From: Candidatus Gallacutalibacter stercoravium
Lineage (GTDB): Bacteria > Bacillota > Clostridia > Oscillospirales > Acutalibacteraceae
Assembly: GCA_018716975.1 (NCBI GenBank)
Contig: DVJE01000001.1
Coordinates: forward strand, 62,001 to 126,000
Length of the DNA stretch: 64,000 nt
Reading direction: 5' to 3'
Below, piece by piece: positions 7,859-16,748 of this stretch (positions are counted from its first letter, which is position 1; the number at the start of each line of letters is the position of its first letter). The notes under the pieces are model-generated. The model did not search any database, was not told the origin of the DNA, and saw only the letters and a list, made by a program, of their open reading frames with translations. Position numbers and translations under genes: made by a program.

Positions 7859-8871
7859 GACACACATAAATAAACGGTCTGCGCCAGTAAAACCCCGGCA
7901 AAGGCGATAACCCCGGGATTGAGCACCATCTGCCGCATAGCAGCAGCAAACCCAAGCCCGCCTGGGCCGGCGGAAGCAGACGGCAGAACAAAAAAGCCAA
8001 GCTGCCTGCGCATTAATATAACGGCGGCCACAATCCCCAATAAAATGATTGCCAAAACCACCAGGTAATAGCACAGCATATATGCCCCATCGGACAATTG
8101 GTATGACAACACTTCCATCAGGCAAGCGTAAGCATTGTTGGCAAAATGCAGAGCCACCCCCACCCAAATAGATCCGGTTTTCGTCACCAGGTAAGCCAAA
8201 ACCAAACCCACAATAAGCGCAAAAGGGATCTGCACAATGTTGCCGTGCATTAAACCAAACAGTAAGGAGGAGCCCACAACCGCCACCCCATTGCCAAAGC
8301 GCCGCAGCATACCCAACACCACGCCGCGGTAAACAAATTCTTCCATAAACGCGGGCATCACCGCCGTGCTGAAAAAGAGCAAAGCAATAGCCGCAGGGGA
8401 ATTGTCGTACCCTTGGGCGCCCGTATCGGTATTCACGCCAAACTGCTCTAAATTGGCGCAAAGCAGGTTCACCATCATATTGGCTAACATACACACGCTC
8501 ATGCCAAACAAAACGCATAACGCCCCTTGTTTTACGCCAACGCGGCGAGAAGGCAGAATCTCACCCAGCGAAATATTCAGCGCCCGCAGCAAACATATTA
8601 CAGGAAGTATAGCGCCAAGCCCAGCATACACACCGTACATTAAATAATAGGCCACCGGGTCAATGCCTTGAAAGCCGTTGTTGAGTTGGGTGTAATCGAT
8701 TAAGCCCATTCTGCCCAACACCAGCACCAATATGACCGCCAGAACATTCATCATTAAAAAAATTCCCAACAGGGTAAAACCGATGGCGGAGGATTGGCGG
8801 CGCAACATCCTTCCCATATAATAAGCCGACGGCTGGCTTCTTTGTTCCCATTGATAAGGATGATACTGCAT
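7855..8871 (-). CDS. CPBP-family intramembrane metalloprotease (Abi/CAAX-like)
   Basis: A 338-residue multi-pass membrane protein with the CPBP motifs: Glu177-Glu178 with Arg182 in EEFVYRG, His209 in FGLMHGN, and His242 in HFANN. These form the intramembrane glutamic/metal active site of the CAAX-protease and bacteriocin-processing family. The substrate is unknown. The start overlaps the stop of the upstream DUF975-like gene and the end overlaps tadA, so translation is probably coupled through all three. Roles in peptide maturation or self-immunity are known for relatives, but no bacteriocin precursor is visible here. Confidence 0.85.
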   Translation of the reverse strand: MQYHPYQWEQRSQPSAYYMGRMLRRQSSAIGFTLLGIFLMMNVLAVILVLVLGRMGLIDYTQLNNGFQGIDPVAYYLMYGVYAGLGAILPVICLLRALNISLGEILPSRRVGVKQGALCVLFGMSVCMLANMMVNLLCANLEQFGVNTDTGAQGYDNSPAAIALLFFSTAVMPAFMEEFVYRGVVLGMLRRFGNGVAVVGSSLLFGLMHGNIVQIPFALIVGLVLAYLVTKTGSIWVGVALHFANNAYACLMEVLSYQLSDGAYMLCYYLVVLAIILLGIVAAVILMRRQLGFFVLPSASAGPGGLGFAAAMRQMVLNPGVIAFAGVLLAQTVYLCVS

Positions 8872-9680
8872 CAGCGTTCACCTCCGTCCACTCTGTTTGC
8901 TTCGCTTTCTTTGCGTGTATTTTGCCAAAGTTGGGTTAACCATTTGGCACACACCGCCGTGCCTACCCCCATATAGGGCACTACCACCAACAAGGGCAGG
9001 ATAAAAAAGCAAGACGCTACCCATAACACATAGGTAATAAGCAGCCGGAACGCCGCGCCCTTATGCCCCTTCATCACTTGGCGCGAAAGCCGTATGCACG
9101 CCTGGGGCGAAAGCTCCTCACGCGTGGCGGCAAGATAAGACACGGCAAAATAACGCAAGCCCATCCAGATGCCGGCAACCGCGCCGGCCGCCACCAGCAC
9201 CCAGCCGCCAATTAGGCACAGCTGCATTACCTCTTGCCTTTGCAAAAAGGGGGCCTGCGGCCATTGGTACGCCACGCCCAGCAGAGCTCCCCCGGGCAAC
9301 AAGCATACAACTAGCCATAACAGCCGCCACAACATCCGGCGCAGGGTAACAGCCAAAGCGCGGCCCCAAGCAGCGGGGCCGCGGTAATAGGTAAACAACA
9401 GCATAGGGGACGCTTCTTCGCCATTGGCGGCAAGGGCGCACCACCGCGCCAACCCCAGCTGCAAGGGCAGCATGGCCAACAAAGCCAGCGCCAATACCAC
9501 GGCTAAAGCCGCTGTGGCAGCGTTGGGCCAAAAGGACACGGCAAAACTGGCCGCCACAAAGAAAAATGCAGCGGCGCATAAAAACAAAACGGTAACTGCC
9601 ACCGCCACGCTCCAATGCGCTTGTGCTAAGCGGGCCCTGGCCTCCCTGCGGATCTTGTTTTCTGCAGTAAAAACAGACAA
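8871..9680 (-). CDS. DUF975-like integral membrane protein
   Basis: A 269-residue protein with about six hydrophobic segments. It begins with a short basic helix (NKIRREARARLA) before the first membrane span. The C-terminal part has a cytosolic Ser-Arg-x-Val-Met-Lys-Gly stretch, a Trp-containing span and a final PYMGVGTA span, the pattern of DUF975 membrane proteins. Function unknown. The TTG start at 9680 is set by AGGAGGTG 7 bp upstream. It is the first gene of the overlapping operon leading to the CPBP protease and tadA. Confidence 0.65.
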   Translation of the reverse strand: MSVFTAENKIRREARARLAQAHWSVAVAVTVLFLCAAAFFFVAASFAVSFWPNAATAALAVVLALALLAMLPLQLGLARWCALAANGEEASPMLLFTYYRGPAAWGRALAVTLRRMLWRLLWLVVCLLPGGALLGVAYQWPQAPFLQRQEVMQLCLIGGWVLVAAGAVAGIWMGLRYFAVSYLAATREELSPQACIRLSRQVMKGHKGAAFRLLITYVLWVASCFFILPLLVVVPYMGVGTAVCAKWLTQLWQNTRKESEANRVDGGER

Positions 9681-9703
9681 GCGGGCACCTCCTTTATTCG
9701 ATA

Positions 9704-10375
9704 TTACAAAAGCCTAACACCGTTAATAACCAATTCAAAAGCCAAGCCCAAATACTGCGCCGCGCTGCGGCACAACACCATACGAGTTAAAAAGATTTCA
9801 AAATACTCCATCACGGGGCAAATGCTGGTATCAATTACAATATCCAGCACCGCGGTTTTGTTTTCGCTGCTAATTTCTAAGAAAGCCTGTTCCACCGCGT
9901 AGTTGACCCTGTCGTGAATATCGCTGGTAACCGTTTCTTTATTGCGCACCCGGGTACGCCTAACGTCGCTTTTATCCGACAAAATCAACGCGGCGGCAAT
10001 GGGGTTCACAGCAGCGGCCGTACCCTCGTCGTGATTGCCGATGGCCGCCGTCACCTGGGCGATTTCATCGGCCGGCATCCCCATGTTGGTTAAAATGGTA
10101 AAAGCCATCAGCGCCCCGCTTTGGGCGTGATCAATGCGGTTAATCACGTTGCCGATATCGTGCATATAGCCCGCAATAGCGGCCAGTTCGCAGGTGCGCT
10201 CCCCATACCCCAGGGTTTTTAAAATATGGCAAGCATAGTCGGAAGAGCGCTTAGCATGGGCAAAGCCATGCTCTGTGTAGCCGATAACCCCCAAGATCTC
10301 ATTTCCCTTTTCAATATAAGCCTTTACCTGCGGATCCCGTTTAACATCCTCCAGTGTAATGATTTTGCCAGCCAT
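9704..10375 (-). CDS. HD-domain metal-dependent phosphohydrolase
   Basis: A 223-residue protein with an HD domain: His36 and His40 in the first helix, the His72-Asp73 doublet in YMHDIGN, His83, and His115-Asp116 in GNHDEG. These are the metal ligands of nucleotide and phosphate hydrolases of this superfamily. The C-terminal 80 residues form an extra domain with a conserved-looking EYFEIFLTRM stretch. The substrate cannot be deduced. ATG 10375 follows AAAGGATGAC. It lies 59 bp after pepV and 23 bp before the membrane operon, all on the minus strand, so read-through is likely. Confidence 0.8.
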   Translation of the reverse strand: MAGKIITLEDVKRDPQVKAYIEKGNEILGVIGYTEHGFAHAKRSSDYACHILKTLGYGERTCELAAIAGYMHDIGNVINRIDHAQSGALMAFTILTNMGMPADEIAQVTAAIGNHDEGTAAAVNPIAAALILSDKSDVRRTRVRNKETVTSDIHDRVNYAVEQAFLEISSENKTAVLDIVIDTSICPVMEYFEIFLTRMVLCRSAAQYLGLAFELVINGVRLL

Positions 10376-10434
10376 GCTGTCATCCTTTCTTGTTCATAGG
10401 CCCGGCGTTATTCGGCCGTCCACTGCTACGCCAA

Positions 10435-11823
10435 TCACGCCGTAAACATGCGGTACATCGCCTCTAGGCAGATTTGCGCATGCTGCATAAAGCGTTCTAT
10501 ATCGATGTTCTCCCCAACATTGTGATATTGTGGGTTTTCTCCTTTGAAAAAGGGGCCAAAGGCAACACCGCGCCCCGCCAGCTGCCGGGCATAGGTGCCT
10601 CCGCCTGTAGCGTATACTTCAGCAGGTTGCCCGGTCACGCTTTGATAAGCCTGGTTTAACAGCTGTACCAGCTGGCTGTCATCCGGCACAAACAAGGGCT
10701 TGCTGTGGCTTTCCACTTCTACCGTTAAGCCCTCTTTTTGCGCACGGGCCCGAATCTTTTCTAAAATCGCGTCCCCATCCGCCGTAACGGGATAGCGGAT
10801 GTCGATACCCGCGCTGGCCCCTTCGGAGCCAACTTGCACCACGCCCACATTGAGCGTCAACGCCCCCGAAGGCTCGTCGCTTTGCGCAATCCCCAACGAG
10901 TTGCCGTTGCACTCCAGACCCACAGCATCGTCTAAAAAGGCGCACAGAGAGCCCAACACCGCTTCGCCTAAGCCGGCCGCCAGCAGAGAAATCAAGTGGG
11001 TGGCCGCGTTAAAGCCCTCCTGGGGGTGCATGGCGTGGCTGGCCTTACCGTAAGATACAATCTTGAGCCCGTCGATGGTGTATTGAAAATCAAAGTTGCC
11101 TTCCCGCCCGTCGGCCAAGCGCTGCAGCTGGTGATCCTCCTGCTCGGTGCAGTCCAGCAGTGCCACTGCCTTATCCGGCACAGCGTTTACCACGGTGCCG
11201 CCATACATGGCGGTTAGTGTGGTGCCGTTGTGGCTGGGCGCCGAAACCTTTAAGCGCAAAATCCCTTTTTCCCGGTTGCATACGCCATAGTCTGCGTCGG
11301 GCGTAAAGCCCATCACCGGCAAAGGCTGCGTCTTTAAGTAGTGGGCGATATCATCAGAATTAATTTCCTCGCCCGCCCCAAAGATAGCACGAATTTTCCG
11401 TTTACCCACCACGCCGGCGTCTTTGAGCGCTTTTAAGCAATAAAGAGCCACAACAGCCGGGCCTTTGTCGTCGGCTACGCCGCGCCCGTAAAGCTTGCCG
11501 TCTTGGCGCAAAACCGTAAAAGGATCGGTCTTCCAGCCGTCCCCTGCCGGAACCACGTCCACATGGGTCAATACAGCGGCCACCTCGTCGCCTTCCCCAT
11601 AGCTGGCATGGCCCGCCATATTATCTGTGTTTACCGTTTCCAGGCCCATCTCTTGGGCGCGGTTTAAAATCCATTGCAACGCCTTAGCCGCCTGCTCCCC
11701 CAGCGGATATTCTCCGCCGCCAACGGCCGCCACAGACGGAATGCGCACCAACTGTTCGATATCGCGCAAAATATCTTCTTGATATTGCAAAATATGCTGA
11801 CCAAACTGCATCGTATTTTCCAT
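10435..11823 (-). CDS. pepV: PepV-type M20 dipeptidase
   Basis: Zinc aminodipeptidase of peptidase family M20, which cleaves dipeptides in the cytoplasm. Metal and catalytic residues are visible: His87-x-Asp89 in LTHVDVVP, bridging Asp119 in GRGVADDKGP, Glu152-Glu153 in GAGEE, and a late His in NPQYHNVGE. At 462 residues it has the PepV/Sapep length with a lid domain, longer than ordinary M20 enzymes. ATG 11823 follows AGGAGGCG. A TATAAT lies upstream on the minus strand with a poor -35. Confidence 0.85.
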   Translation of the reverse strand: MENTMQFGQHILQYQEDILRDIEQLVRIPSVAAVGGGEYPLGEQAAKALQWILNRAQEMGLETVNTDNMAGHASYGEGDEVAAVLTHVDVVPAGDGWKTDPFTVLRQDGKLYGRGVADDKGPAVVALYCLKALKDAGVVGKRKIRAIFGAGEEINSDDIAHYLKTQPLPVMGFTPDADYGVCNREKGILRLKVSAPSHNGTTLTAMYGGTVVNAVPDKAVALLDCTEQEDHQLQRLADGREGNFDFQYTIDGLKIVSYGKASHAMHPQEGFNAATHLISLLAAGLGEAVLGSLCAFLDDAVGLECNGNSLGIAQSDEPSGALTLNVGVVQVGSEGASAGIDIRYPVTADGDAILEKIRARAQKEGLTVEVESHSKPLFVPDDSQLVQLLNQAYQSVTGQPAEVYATGGGTYARQLAGRGVAFGPFFKGENPQYHNVGENIDIERFMQHAQICLEAMYRMFTA

Positions 11824-12147
11824 AAATACGCCTCCTATCGGGAATCAATCAGGCCGTCAAACCGCCGCAAATATATCGGGTACGGCAAGACTGTGAATAA
11901 GCCTGATTTATTTCAAAATCTTTTCCTGCTGCTTTTGCTTCATTTGCAAACCGGCAAGCAGCAGCTATTGCCTATTATACCTCTTTTAGGGAAAAAATAG
12001 TAGTCCCTATCTGCCATACCGGCCGCCGATATGCAAGATCTTGCCAAGATGAATGGGTTAAATTGTATCCACATTTTAATTGTGTTACCATATTGGCACA
12101 GATAACTTTATGATACCGGCAAGCCGCCGGTAAAGGAGGAAGTGTAC
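11824..12147. promoter_or_regulatory. Divergent control region between pepV and the CE7 esterase
   Basis: No gene is seen in this gap. For pepV, TATAAT lies on the minus strand at 11974-11979, followed by a 9-bp stem (CTGCTGCTT 11926-11934 with AAGCAGCAG 11956-11964) that would fold in its leader. For the esterase, TTACCA (12085-12090) and TATGAT (12109-12114) are 18 bp apart, about 34 bp before its start codon. Confidence 0.4.
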
Positions 12148-13116
12148 ATGCCTGCGGTTGATTTACCCCTAGAGCAGCTACAACATTACAACGGCACCAA
12201 TCCCCGGCCAGACGATTTTGACTCTTACTGGGACAAGGCCCTGCGCGAACTGGATGAAGTGGAACCCCGCTGTGAGTTAATCCCCGCCGAATTTTCCGTG
12301 CCCGGCGCGGTGGAGTGTTTTGATTTGTATTTCCCCAGCGTGCGGGGCGGACGCATCCACGCCAAATACCTGCGCCCCGCCGGCCAGGCGCCGGCCAAAC
12401 GGCCGGTGGTTTTGCAGTTTCACGGCTATGGCGGCAGCAGCGGCGATTGGCAGGATAAGCTATCTTTTGTGGCCGCCGGCTTTTGCTTAGCCGCCATGGA
12501 TTGCCGCGGCCAAGGCGGGCTTTCTTACGATGCAGGCGGCGTGCCGGGCAATACACAACAGGGGCATATAATCCGCGGGCTGGACGGCAATGCCGACGAT
12601 CTGTTGTTCCGGCAAATCTTCTTAGATTGCGCCCAGTTGGCCAGGGTATTGATGCGGCTACCGGAAATCGACGCCAGCCGCATGGCCGCCACGGGCGGCT
12701 CTCAAGGCGGCGGGCTAACGCTGGCCTGCGGGGCTTTGGTGCCCGAAATAAAATTGTTGGCGCCGTTATACCCCTTTTTGTGCGACTATCAGCGGGTATG
12801 GGAAATGGATTTGGGCACCGGCGCATATGCCGAGCTACGGCAATACTTTCGAATGTTCGACCCGGAGCACCTGCGGGAAAAAGAAATTTTTACCCGGTTA
12901 GGTTACATTGACGTGCAGCATTTAGCCAGCCGCGTTCGGGGGCGCACCATGATGGGCACCTGCTTGATGGATCACACCTGCCCCGCTTCTACGCAATTTG
13001 CTGCTTTCCATCACTTGCCCGGCAAAAAAGAACACATCATCTATCCGGATTTTGATCACGAGGGCGTGCCCGGTTGGTGGGACAAAGTGTTAACCTTTTT
13101 CATCAACAATTTATAA
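12148..13116 (+). CDS. Carbohydrate esterase family 7 acetyl esterase (acetylxylan / cephalosporin-C deacetylase type)
   Basis: Alpha/beta hydrolase of 322 residues. CE7 marks are the RGQGG stretch (oxyanion region), nucleophile Ser185 in GGSQGGG, acid Asp275 in LMDHTCPAS and catalytic His304 in DFDHEG. The family removes acetyl groups from acetylated sugars and xylo-oligosaccharides. No signal peptide is seen, so it acts in the cytoplasm on imported oligosaccharides. ATG 12148 follows AAAGGAGGA with ideal spacing; a GTG six bases earlier is less likely. It lies alone on its promoter, about 150 bp before a tiny gene and 500 bp before GRE system 2. Confidence 0.85.
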   Translation: MPAVDLPLEQLQHYNGTNPRPDDFDSYWDKALRELDEVEPRCELIPAEFSVPGAVECFDLYFPSVRGGRIHAKYLRPAGQAPAKRPVVLQFHGYGGSSGDWQDKLSFVAAGFCLAAMDCRGQGGLSYDAGGVPGNTQQGHIIRGLDGNADDLLFRQIFLDCAQLARVLMRLPEIDASRMAATGGSQGGGLTLACGALVPEIKLLAPLYPFLCDYQRVWEMDLGTGAYAELRQYFRMFDPEHLREKEIFTRLGYIDVQHLASRVRGRTMMGTCLMDHTCPASTQFAAFHHLPGKKEHIIYPDFDHEGVPGWWDKVLTFFINNL

Positions 13117-13266
13117 GGTTTTCGCCGCCGGCTTTTTAAATATTTTTCAAAATTATTCCGATGCGGCAGGCGGTATGATGGCCCTTTTCCTGCAAACAAT
13201 AGCAGTGCGCAATCCCTTTGCATAAATGGCGCACACGGTTGCAATGTTGCAGAAAGGAGCATTTTT

Positions 13267-13443
13267 GTGGAACAGAAATACAGCGATATGTATCAGCTGC
13301 TTGCCCATAACAAGCAGGCGCACCATTACTACGCCGGATTGCCGGGTTATGTGCAGGATGAAATGAATAAAAAGGCCGCGCGGATCAATTCTTTTTCCAG
13401 CTTGCGCGACTGCGCCGAAAACCTTACCAGGGGCGACGGTTGA
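13267..13443 (+). CDS. Tiny conserved protein (58 aa), paralogue of the gene at 25444
   Basis: GTG 13267 follows AAAGGAG with 7-bp spacing and opens a 58-codon frame ending TGA at 13443. It contains LPGYVQDEMNKKA, then a Ser-rich turn, then LRDCAENLTRGDG. The same layout (LPPYIQETIQQ, then ELRACAENLLKGKK) recurs in the 53-residue gene at 25444, which argues that both are real and related. It is soluble, probably two helices, with no signal. Hairpin terminators follow directly, so it is likely its own transcription unit between the CE7 esterase and GRE 2. Function unknown. Confidence 0.65.
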   Translation: MEQKYSDMYQLLAHNKQAHHYYAGLPGYVQDEMNKKAARINSFSSLRDCAENLTRGDG

Positions 13444-13511
13444 GGCCGCAGAGGCGGCCGGGCTTTTAACGGCAGCTGTCGGTTGTTGCAACCGCCGGCT
13501 GCCGTATTTTT
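13444..13511 (+). terminator. Two consecutive hairpins ending the tiny-gene transcript
   Basis: GGCCGC-agag-GCGGCC (13444-13459) is followed by GGGCTTTT. Then a longer stem with outer arms ACGGCAGC and GCTGCCGT and inner arms CGGTTG and CAACCG is followed by ATTTTTAT near 13505-13511. Confidence 0.7.
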
Positions 13512-13562
13512 ATGCTTTGGCGCCATTGTATTTGTGCTTTTTCAAATTCGGGCGATTGCCCA

Positions 13563-13591
13563 TTGCTTTTTTTCGTCTGCTTTTTTATAAT
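13563..13591 (+). promoter_or_regulatory. Sigma-A promoter for GRE system 2
   Basis: TTGCTT (13563-13568) and a perfect TATAAT (13586-13591) are 17 bp apart. The predicted start near 13598 leaves a short leader of about 30 nt containing GGGAGG before the TTG start codon. Confidence 0.6.
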
Positions 13592-13629
13592 GCAGACAAA
13601 ACAGCCGATCTGCTTGGGAGGAATGGCAA

Positions 13630-15774
13630 TTGTACGCTTATGATAAAGAACGCATAGAACATCTGCGCAGCCACGCTTTGTCACGCAAGCAAGACAACAG
13701 CGAGTGGCGGTATCTATACGAAAAAGCCTATCTAGAAAGTGCCCAGCAAGAAAAAAGCACCCCCTGCCGGGTGGGTATGGCACAACGGTATATGTTTGCC
13801 AACGCCCAGCCCGTTATTGATGGCGGTGAGCTGGTGGTGGGCAAGCATTCCTGCCGTGCATTATCCGCTACAGAAGAGGAAGAATGGACTCTGATTCGTC
13901 GGTATGCCTTACCGGCCAAGCCGCGCAGCGACGGGCAGGCGGCCCATATGGCAGTGGATTACGAGCTACTGCTGCAAAAAGGCGTTAGCGGCATTTTAGA
14001 GGATATACAGCATCATATGGCGCAGCTGGACTGCGCAAATCCCGATCAACTAAAAAAGCATGAATTTTACCGCAGCTGCTGCTATGCCCTAGAGGGCGTG
14101 GTGCTGCTGGCCGACAGTTACGCGCAGCTGGCGGCGGAGTTGGCGCAGCGGGAACCCGACGCCGCACGAAAGCAAGAACTGGAACGCCTATCGGCCATAT
14201 GCGCAAAAGTTCCCCGCCATCCGGCCGGCAGCTTTTATGAGGCGGTGCAGTCGGTTCACTTTATTATTTTCTGTCTCAGCGCTCAAGAGCAAATCCTTTA
14301 TCAGTTGGGCCGGCCGGATCGCTACCTTTGGCCCTACTACGAGAAAGATATTCGCTGCGGCGCGCTGACCCAAAAAGAGGCTCAAACCCTGATAGATTGC
14401 TTAGGGTTGCTGTATAATGAATACATTCCCAGCGGTCTGGCGGTGGGCCTTATGGTGGGCGGCCGGAATGCCGACGGGCGCGATACCACCAACGACCTTA
14501 GCTACATGTTTGTAGACAGCGTGCGCCATGTAAAAATGATCTATCCCGGCGTGGGGTTATGCTGCCATAAGGGGATGCCGGAGGATTTGCTGCGCCTGGC
14601 ATGCGATATTTTAGCTGAGGGGCACTCCCACCCGGCGCTGTTTAACGATGAAGTAATCACCCAAGGTTTGTTGCATTACGGCCTTTCAAAACAAGAGGCC
14701 TGCCAGTATATTCACAGCACCTGTGTAGAAATTACTCCTTGCGCCAGCTCCGCCTGCTGGGTTGCCAGCCCCTATACCAATTTGCCCCAGCTTTTGCTGG
14801 ATCTTCTGGGGGTGGGCGAGGGTGATACGCAAGGCAAACCGGTGGTTTCTTTTGAAAGCTTCGCCCAGCTCAAGCAGGCGTATTTTCATAAGCTGGCCGC
14901 CCATATCCGCCACAATCTGATAGAAGAAAACCGCAGCCAGCTGGAGCGCACAGCCCACAGCTTTAACCCGCTGCTGTCGTGTTTTGTTAACGACTGCCTG
15001 AAAGAAGGGCGGGATATTGAATCCGGCGGAGCCCGCTACAACTGGATTATGCCCTCTTTCGTGGGGGTGGCCAATTTGGCCGATTCTTTTGCCGCTATTG
15101 AACAGCTGGTTTTTGAAGAAAAACGTTTTACCCTACAGCAGCTGTGCGATATGCTGCGCTGTAATTTTGAAGGCTATGAGAAGCAGCGTCTGTTTTTAAA
15201 GAACCGCGTTACCAAATACGGCAATGACGACGAGCGAGCCGATGCCTATGTGCAGGAGATTACCCAACAAATTGCCCAAAGCTGCCAGGGCTACCGCACG
15301 GTGCGGGGCGGCCAACTGGTGCCCAGCCTATTCTGCTGGGTGATGCACGAGCAATTCGGCACCTGCACCATGGCAACGCCCGACGGGCGCAAAGCCGGCT
15401 TTCCTTTGGGCGACGGCTCCGGCCCAGCGCAGGGCAATGAAAAGAAGGGCCCCACCGCCTCTATTTTGTCCAGTACCAAGTGGGATCACACCCCCTTTGT
15501 GGGCGGCATCGCTGTGAACCTACGATTTTCGAAAAAGCTGTTTTCCGAATCCTCTAAAGATAAATTATTGGCCCTCATCCACACCTTTATGGAGCGGGGC
15601 GGCTTTGAGATGCAGGTAAACGTGCTGGATCAAGAAACGCTGCAAAAAGCCCAGGAGCACCCCGAACAGTATGCCGATTTGGTGGTTCGGGTGGGCGGCT
15701 ACAGCGACTATTTTGTTCGCCTCTCTCCCGCCATGCAGGCTGAGGTGATGCAGCGCACGGAGCACTGCCTATGA
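13630..15774 (+). CDS. Glycyl radical enzyme of the PFL family, system 2 (Cys-x-Glu type, substrate unknown)
   Basis: A 714-residue GRE. The thiyl cysteine and base form the usual pair Cys365-Val-Glu367 in HSTCVEITP. The glycyl radical motif RVGGY is at 687-691 (Gly690). The Cys-x-Glu pair is shared by dehydratases, C-S and C-N lyases and arylacetate decarboxylases, so an elimination or decarboxylation is likely. No neighbour reveals the substrate, and the length is below that of the named members I know. The TTG start at 13630 is set by GGGAGG 8 bp upstream. It overlaps its activase by 4 bp, a reversed gene order compared with system 1. Confidence 0.9.
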   Translation: MYAYDKERIEHLRSHALSRKQDNSEWRYLYEKAYLESAQQEKSTPCRVGMAQRYMFANAQPVIDGGELVVGKHSCRALSATEEEEWTLIRRYALPAKPRSDGQAAHMAVDYELLLQKGVSGILEDIQHHMAQLDCANPDQLKKHEFYRSCCYALEGVVLLADSYAQLAAELAQREPDAARKQELERLSAICAKVPRHPAGSFYEAVQSVHFIIFCLSAQEQILYQLGRPDRYLWPYYEKDIRCGALTQKEAQTLIDCLGLLYNEYIPSGLAVGLMVGGRNADGRDTTNDLSYMFVDSVRHVKMIYPGVGLCCHKGMPEDLLRLACDILAEGHSHPALFNDEVITQGLLHYGLSKQEACQYIHSTCVEITPCASSACWVASPYTNLPQLLLDLLGVGEGDTQGKPVVSFESFAQLKQAYFHKLAAHIRHNLIEENRSQLERTAHSFNPLLSCFVNDCLKEGRDIESGGARYNWIMPSFVGVANLADSFAAIEQLVFEEKRFTLQQLCDMLRCNFEGYEKQRLFLKNRVTKYGNDDERADAYVQEITQQIAQSCQGYRTVRGGQLVPSLFCWVMHEQFGTCTMATPDGRKAGFPLGDGSGPAQGNEKKGPTASILSSTKWDHTPFVGGIAVNLRFSKKLFSESSKDKLLALIHTFMERGGFEMQVNVLDQETLQKAQEHPEQYADLVVRVGGYSDYFVRLSPAMQAEVMQRTEHCL

Positions 15775-16706
15775 GTGCGCAACCGCTGCTGGTATTTAAC
15801 GTTCAGCGTTTTTCCGTATACGATGGGCCGGGTATTCGCACCACTGTATTTTTAAAAGGCTGCTCCCTGCGGTGCAAATGGTGTCATAACCCAGAATCCC
15901 TGTCGGCACATGTGCAAGTGCAGTTTTCTGCGGATAAATGCATCGGCTGTCATTCCTGCCGCGAGGCATGCCCCCGGCTAGATTTCGATCCGCCCCGGTT
16001 TGGCAGCAGTTATCCCGATATTGATCCCTACTGCGCCGCCTGCCGCGCCTGTGAAGACGCTTGCCCCGCAGAGGCTATTTCCTTTTGGGGCAAAGCAAGA
16101 AGCACACAAGAGCTGCTGGATGAGCTGACGCGCGACAAAGATTTTTACCAACGCTCCGGCGGCGGCGTTACCTTTTCCGGCGGAGAGCCCTTGCTGCAGG
16201 TTTCACAGCTCAAACCTTTGTTGCTTGCCTTGTGGGAGCGCGATATCTCCTGTGCGATAGAAACCGCCGGGCATGTGCCTTGGCCTGCCTTTGCAGAAAT
16301 TTTGGAGCTGACAGACGTCTTTTTATTCGACATTAAAGCCATCGATCCCAACCTGCACCGCCTGGGGACCGGGGCCGACAACCGGCAGATCCTCAGCAAT
16401 TTTGAAAAATTGGGCCTCTATGCGTGCAATACGGCGCACACCAGCCCTATTCGCATATTCGTACGCACCCCGATTATCCCCGGGTATAACGACAGCGAAA
16501 AAGCCATACAACAGCTAGAAGCTTTTTTAATAGCGCATCCCTTTATCGCCGGATTTGAACCGATGCCCTTTCACAGCACCGGCGCCCACAAGTATCAATC
16601 TTTGGCTATGGCGTACCCCTATGCCAACACAGCAGCTCCACCGGCGGATTGGGTAAACGCCCTGCGGGATCGCTTTGCGGCCCAGGGGATCCCTGTTTGC
16701 CGCTGA
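15771..16706 (+). CDS. Glycyl radical enzyme activating protein (radical SAM), system 2
   Basis: Radical-SAM activase of 311 residues. It has the CxxxCxxC cluster in GCSLRCKWCHNPES, two ferredoxin-type 4Fe-4S sets (DKCIGCHSCREACPR and YCAACRACEDACPAEA), and SGGGVTFSGGE. It should install the radical on Gly690 of the preceding enzyme. ATG 15771 overlaps the stop codon of the GRE (ATGA), indicating coupled translation and a matched pair. The protein resembles the activase at 946 throughout, but about 18 residues between residues 205 and 225 (around YACNTAHTSPIRIF) look like an insertion relative to it. Confidence 0.9.
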   Translation: MSAQPLLVFNVQRFSVYDGPGIRTTVFLKGCSLRCKWCHNPESLSAHVQVQFSADKCIGCHSCREACPRLDFDPPRFGSSYPDIDPYCAACRACEDACPAEAISFWGKARSTQELLDELTRDKDFYQRSGGGVTFSGGEPLLQVSQLKPLLLALWERDISCAIETAGHVPWPAFAEILELTDVFLFDIKAIDPNLHRLGTGADNRQILSNFEKLGLYACNTAHTSPIRIFVRTPIIPGYNDSEKAIQQLEAFLIAHPFIAGFEPMPFHSTGAHKYQSLAMAYPYANTAAPPADWVNALRDRFAAQGIPVCR

Positions 16707-16717
16707 GCGCCGGGCGG

Positions 16718-16746
16718 TTGTTTCGGCAAGGTAAAACTGCTATACT
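16718..16746 (+). promoter_or_regulatory. Candidate promoter overlapping a terminator, upstream of the thioesterase operon
   Basis: TTGTTT (16718-16723) and TATACT (16741-16746) are 17 bp apart. The predicted start near 16753 falls within the left arm of the next hairpin, so transcripts from here would escape that terminator while read-through from GRE 2 would not. Confidence 0.45.
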
Positions 16747-16748
16747 AA

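Noticed and set aside
12483..12911. 142-codon alternative frame inside the CE7 esterase
   Set aside because: Arg-rich out-of-frame translation of a gene with intact catalytic residues.
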